Shown in pieces: positions 14,401 through 21,500 of a stretch of DNA of 64,000 nucleotides (its first letter is position 1; the number at the start of each line of letters is the position of its first letter). This DNA comes from Glandiceps talaboti (lineage: Eukaryota; Hemichordata; Enteropneusta; Spengelidae), in contig NC_135568.1 of the NCBI RefSeq assembly GCF_964340395.1, positions 15,092,276 to 15,156,275 of the forward strand. The letters run 5' to 3'. Position numbers and translations under genes: made by a program. A model generated the notes under the pieces. The model did not search any database. It saw only the letters and a program-made list of their open reading frames with translations, and was not told the DNA's origin.

Positions 14401-17400
14401 AAAAAAAGATAACTCAGCTTGTGCCAATTTTAGTTATAATGCATTTATTCTTTGTCAATATTAAAGCATGGTATGAACCAGTATACTTCATTATAGGACG
14501 TTCTCACATTTTCTTTTCATCATTTTGTTCAGAATTTCTAGCCCAAGTTGTGTGCTTAAGTAAACGTTTTTACGACAGTGTCTCTCATTTTAAATATATG
14601 TTTTGTCATATATTATGCCCAGTGATAGCTCAGAAATATTTATCTCAATATTTACTTTTCCAGTGGCTGTCGCCTCCTTTATTTGGGAACAAGACTGAAG
14701 ACAACTATTTGTACCAGATAACTGTTTACACTGGACTCAGACCAAATGCAGGGACAACGTGTGATGTTTCATTTGAAATAACTGGTGAACAAGATCAAAG
14801 TGGGGTCAAATTCCTCAAGGATAAGGAAAGAATTGTGGTAATATGTTGTATGTTGTTCAATACTAAAGATAGAACCCAATTAAGCATAAGTAAAAGTGTT
14901 GCGATGAATAGTTGGGGTATTTGCATGAATGTGTACAATGTTGCCCAACAGTCCTATTTTCACGTGCAACAGAAAACACCACAAGCATTTAGTGCAAATA
15001 CCCCAAAGTACTCGCTCTGGTACTCACACGTCACGCGTCCAGCCTAATTTCTCCCGGGGGGGGGGGGGTACTCCCCTTATATGAGTATACGTATATGTAC
15101 CGCCCTTTGGGGTGCATTTTCTAGCCCTTTTGGTCTAAAATGGGGTGTGTTTTTTTGAGTTGAAGAGTCTAAAATGGGGTCCACTTTCTATTATTTTTTA
15201 TTTTGCTTGGTCTAAAATGTGGTCCACTCTCCTTACCAAATCATAATTGCCATTAATTGCCCCAAAATGTTGCCTCCTAAGGAAAATGTTGTTAGGTCTA
15301 AACTTTCATCTTTTAGAAACCTGTAATGGTCTAAAATTTGGTTTTGATTTTTGGTCAAAATGGGTCTAAAATGGGGCCTGGGGTTTCCAGCACTAGCCAC
15401 ACACCCCTACCAGAGTTGGCCTCTGGTTCTGCCCCCGGGAATTTCTCCCCTAGAACTACTGTGCACGAGGTTCTGTCATTATTACATAATTGTTTACCTA
15501 AAACATGTTAACAACAAATTCTCTAACAATCATACTGTGTAATCACATGATTTGGTATGCAAGGAACATTCACATACACTCATTTGCATAAATGTGTACA
15601 ATAATGTTTTTGGTACCATCTCACAGTAAAAATAAAGTAAAATACCTACTTTATTTTGTGACGTTGTGTTATAAGAAACAACCTTTTTCATTTTTGCCTC
15701 GACATAATTCACCTGTTAAATGTCATGTGATAAATTGAACTGCAACTTTGATGTCATAGTTTAAACAGTCATGTGGAGAATCTCTGATGCAAAATAATAA
15801 CTAAAGCATTCTTATTTTAAATTGTATTTGTCTTATATGCTAGTTTTGTTATGTTCGTATGTTATTTTATATTATGGTGATGTCAGTGCTTTTTCTGCTT
15901 TCTTATCTCAGAATCCAATTTCTTTATAAAATTTATGAGAAAGATGTCATTCTCAATAGAGGATATTAGGAGTTAAGAATAACTAGAGGCATGACCCATC
16001 TTCTAAAACAGAATAACTTGTCATCGACTTTTCTGGACAAACGTTTGGAATTTTCAGTTTTTACTTTTTTTAATCATTTTTGAAAAATTTCTCCTGCAGA
16101 AGCTGTCCACTGGTTCAGTGAGAACTTTCATTATGTCAGTGCCCAAGTGTCTTGGTCCATTGCTGTACATTCACATCTGGTTGAATATTACTAAGGGCAA
16201 GCTGGTTGATGGTTGGTTCTTGGAGAGAATTGAAGTCCTTGATCTTCAGAAGAAACACAAGTATGTGTTACATTTCGATATATTTCAAGTGAATTATCCA
16301 TTCTAAGAGTCCATGCTTGAATAAGTTCAATGCAAGAGATAGTAATTTTCAAACTTGTTTTCGTTATTTCTATTTATAATGCATATTTATTTGTTGACCA
16401 TGCATGTCTCAAATCAGGGTCATTATATTATGTGCTGCAGTGAGTTATCATATGTATCTATAATAATGTGTTGTGTATTACAATGAAAAGATCAAGATGC
16501 CATATGCACTAATTATCCATAGCGTGTCCCAGTACACTGCCCATTGTACTTAAACCCATTTTGTGATAATGCCTTTAACTTGTCTTTTCAAATGTTTGAA
16601 AGACTGACAAAGTTTTCAATACCTTTGCCAATCAGCCCAACATTATTATATAGTATTGTCAATGCCAAACATGTGTGCATAAAGTAGGGGTATTGGGTAT
16701 ACCTTTTTGGCCAGGACGATGGGTTTTTATACCTCATTGGTATTTGTTTTCAGCCCTTCTTAAAGTTTTGCCCTTCCGTACAATCCGTTTCTTCAAGTCA
16801 TAAAGTCTTAATGTACACAATATGTACAAGCCACATGATAAACATAAACATTATAAAGGAAAAGATATAGGCTCCTCCAGGATTTGTCCTGGAAGCTAAA
16901 CTAATTAGCAGCGATGAAAGTATGATAAACTGTAAAGAGATTGGCAGATACGTTTAAAGAGGTACACATACTTACATTTTTAGTAACTGAGTATTATTAT
17001 GTGAAGTTCTCTCATATTCTCTTTACTAATTGATTTTACCTATTGAAGTCATAATGAACATCTTTTGATTTTGACATATAGATTCCATTTCACCTGTTAC
17101 AAATGGTTTGCTATTGATAAATCTAGCAGCACTTTACGACAAGTACTACCAGTTTGCAGCAAACCCCAATTGACGAAATTTGTGCATTTGATGTCAAGCC
17201 ATGGTCGAGATAAAATGACCGATGACTACCTATGGGGTTCCGTCGTAAATAGGCAAATACCAAGTTCCTTTACACGAGTCGAACGCCTATCCTGTTGTCT
17301 GACTGCCATGTTTTTAACAATGTTGGCAAATGCTATGTTTTACAACAGTGATGATAGAGTTCAGTCAACAAAGATAATACAGTTGGGACCGATAGAGATT

Positions 17401-18422
17401 CCTCTTGGCATGATCTATACAGGATTGATCAGTTGCCTGGTAACCTTACCAGTATCCATCATCACAGTGTATCTATTCAGTAAATCCAAGCCTTATCATG
17501 GTGTAAAGAGAAGGCATGGTTCAGCAACTATTCTGAACACCGCAGACAATCTCTCGGACATCGATGACAAAAACTTCCCGTTACCTTGGTGGTGTAAATG
17601 GATTGCTTGGTTCTTAGTTTGTATTTGCGTACTTCTGTCAGCATTCTTTGTTGTACTGTACAGCCTACAATGGGGTCCAGATGTTTCAAAGGAATGGTTA
17701 ACATCTCAACTTTCATCTTTGTTTCTGTCATCATTGCTAATTGACCCATTAAAGGTAAGCAAGTTAAACATTTCATTTTTGTATCATTATTAGTGTAAGT
17801 ACATGTAAATCTGCTATACCCTAATTACTGTATACATACCAAGTATACTATATACAATGAACGTGACACGTAAGCATACTAAAAATAATATAAAATGTAA
17901 TATTGTCATTGTGTATGATACACATATACATGTACAATATTTTGTTTATCCATTTCTGCATACATTTCAATAGGAGTGTCTGTAGAAATAAACACCGCCT
18001 TTTTGTTCTAACATTCAACTTATTGACTTATGCGACATAGTGTAATAAGTAACTTTATAGCTACAGTTTATTGACGTGATCTTTTTTAGAGTAGCATACA
18101 TTATCTGTCAAATTATCTCATTTCTCTAATGCTAACAAAAGGAAATGTCACTGATTATATTGTCCTTCTTCATGTTCTCTTTATACAGGCAATCCTAATA
18201 GCCTTTGTGCTTACACTGAAGTTCAAGTTGCTCAAAGAACCAACCAAAGCGGAACCAGACAGCAGTGATGAACGTGGTATCAAACAACCCATTCAGTTTG
18301 ATTCCATTAAAGTGGAAGAGACTCGCAAACTAAAATGTGAGTAATCTATGTGTAGTATACATACAGTTAAAGCAATGTAAATAGAGACCATATTTCTGCT
18401 TATATTGGAATTGATAAGAAAG

Positions 18423-18506
<84 letters not shown>

Positions 18507-21500
18507 CCAAATAATTTGTATTTATATCACCAAAATCCAATGGGATGTAATGTTCTATGCTACTAAACAGGGACAATAGTACGAGTAAATCGATGTCATT
18601 TTAAACAATATTAAATACATTGTTGCAAACCACGGCCTGTTTTATGGCACAATTCTTAACTGCCCCACTGGAAGTGTAGCGGAAGAAATAACAGCTCTGG
18701 TTTGTGAGAATCATTAAATATGTCTATGAACAAAATAGTTTAAACAAATGTTTTCTAGCAAGCAAGATCGAGCGGCTCAATGTCAATGATATCTGGCTGA
18801 CGTGTGAGCATTTGAAATTGGTGAACCAAACCTAGAACCATTGCAAGCAATCAATGCACTGACTAGATTAAACATACCATACACATCAACCAAGTACATG
18901 CCTGTAAGTGTGTAAGATATATTAGATGGGAATGACTGTACACTGTTTTAATTCTGAACTAAATGGTTCTAATGTCCAAGGTAGAAAATTTCTCCCTCTT
19001 CTCTTAATGTAAGACACCGTCTTCATTACTTATTCTACGAGACTAGTGACATTTCAGAGAGACTATCAAAATACCATAGTGGTATTTTATTTCTGTAGGA
19101 ATTTATAGATATTTGCCCAGATTATAGTTTATACTAAAACTTTCAAGATTCTCATTATTGATATCATTTTGTGTTGTTTTTCTATTTTCCAAACCTTCAC
19201 CAATCAGACACAAGTGACTTTGCCTCTCCCCCAACACCAAAGGAGATAAAGAGTGCAAGACAACTTTACATCAAACATAGGAAGCTGATGAAAACGATGA
19301 AAGACATGATATTTTGGATACTGTTTCTTGTGGTGACAGTACTGATCACTCAAGTGTACAGATCTCCATCCCATTACTATAGTAACAAAGCCATGTATCA
19401 GACTATTGGGCGCAGAGAAGCACTCCAGGTAATTTAATACATATTTGTCAGGCTGTGTTGTTAAAGTGGTCATATAGATGAGATATTGTTATTTATTTGA
19501 GCAAAATGTTTAAAAGATGAAAAGTATTACTATCCTGTTTCTATACTTTTAAAAACAATTATTATGTTAACAATTAGACCAAGTCTGGATTTGTAAGACA
19601 ATTGCAAAAAACCCAAATGATATGTTTGACTAAAATTCACTGCCTATGACATTGGAGAGCTCTCCAATGCCTATGCCTATATAAACAATAACAAGTCTTT
19701 TACAATAAATAAGTAACAAACACGGACTTGATCCATGTTGTTCCTCATTTGGTATTTTTCAAGCAGAATAAAATAGTAAAGTTGTTTTCTTGATCAAAAA
19801 TCCATTTAAATACCTATTTGTCATCCATATGGCCAATATAATCTGTCGTGTTCTGTTTATATGTTTGATTATGTAATGTGATTGTTAGTATGAGTGTTTG
19901 CATTAGCAATGCTGGCTTGTAGTGTTTTTTCAGTTATTTTGTTTGTTTCTTAGCTTTTTATTGTTCTGGGGTTAGGCCTCGGAAATCACGCTACAGTTTC
20001 ACTTTCAAGAAGACTATCTATCAGATCATCCAGAATAATTCATTGCTGGTCAACTGTTGGCCAGCCACAGCTCTGACGGTCACATGTTATATCCATCAAA
20101 TGCTATATTTGTGTATTCAATTTGTGAAACTACAATGTAGTATTACTACATACCATTAATTTGGATATGTAACGTCTTTCCGTGGTTGTCTGTGTTTTTT
20201 AGTGCAGGGATGTTAGCTGTATTCTAGAATGGATCAACAAACGGGCACTATATTTTGACAAAGAAATCACAGACATGTCCTATGTTGTCAGCAACATCAC
20301 CTTGCGACAGCAACGTATCGCAACAGGTAGGAATGAAAAAACGATAACAAGTTTGATTCTGACATGAAAATAATCATTTTCAATTTTTTTATTTCCTTTC
20401 TGGCTTCCTTAGCTAACCTGCACACATTACCAAGATATTTATTCATGTTCAGGGCTGTTGAATGCCATACATGATCTGCATTCATTTGATCTTCTTAGTA
20501 TAATTTTGCATGGTTCCTACAAATGTGAAGTAATTAGACTATAAACTCATTTAGACTTAATGATATAGTCATTGTTTAAACTAAACATAGCTTTAAAAGT
20601 AAGAGACACTTCTAGTTCTCATAGCCAGGCAATAAGTGGGTACTATGTTATATTAATGAGTAAACATTATTAATAGCGATTTCAGGTTTTCAATACTAGA
20701 GTTGCTCCTTTTCATATGTCATAGTCTCATTTTGTTCCTATCATTTCATACTTTTTCAGACCTCTGTTCAGATAAACCAGTACTGAAAGCAATTCATGAG
20801 AAGTGCATTTCTCATGAAGAGATGGATAAAGGGGCATACGGAACAGGATGGACAACATCACAATCAGACAATGTAACCAACTTTACGTACTCTCCATGGG
20901 TGCATAGTAGTCATCACCACAACCATCTAAAGTACACACTCTCTGTCTGGGCACCAAGTGGCAATCGATACAACGCAGATGGTTTCATTGCACCACTCGG
21001 TAAAGATGGGCGTGCAGCGAGAGATTCCATAGACACTCTAATTGATAACGGATGGGTCGATAGGTACACACGGGTCCTTATCTTGGAGTTCACCACATAC
21101 AACCCAAATGCGAATCTCCTCAGTGCGGTAACATTCCTAGCAGAGTGTCGTAGTACAAGTATCATCTCTACCATGATTGAGGTTTCTACTGTGGTCTTAA
21201 TGGATCCATTCCAAGCCAAGAACGACGCAGTCTTTCCGGTAATATGTCATGCCCTGTTCAGCATTCTCACACTACATTTGTTGTTCAGATATCTCTCTGA
21301 TGCAGGTGTGTGTGGTTGTAAAGTTGCATGGAGTTTCTGGAACGCATGGTACTTGACAGGTTCGGCTTTAGGCATGATTTCCACCGCCATGCTGATTCTA
21401 CGATTGGTCGTGATGAAATGGGTACTTCAAGAACTCAGCCACTGTGAAGGTAATTTACATGCCAAGTTGAATTTACTTGACTGTCTGCTTTGGGGTTCTT

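Noticed and set aside
14385-14663. Upstream extension of the PLAT exon as one long open frame
   Set aside because: The stretch before 14664 is intron-like with a good acceptor TTTTCCAG; family alignment begins at the exon.
18759-18903. Apparent frameshift in the polycystin-like gene between S5 and S6 numbering exons 17 and 19
   Set aside because: Using the donor at 18804 instead of 18904 restores frame and phase, so no lesion needs to be assumed.
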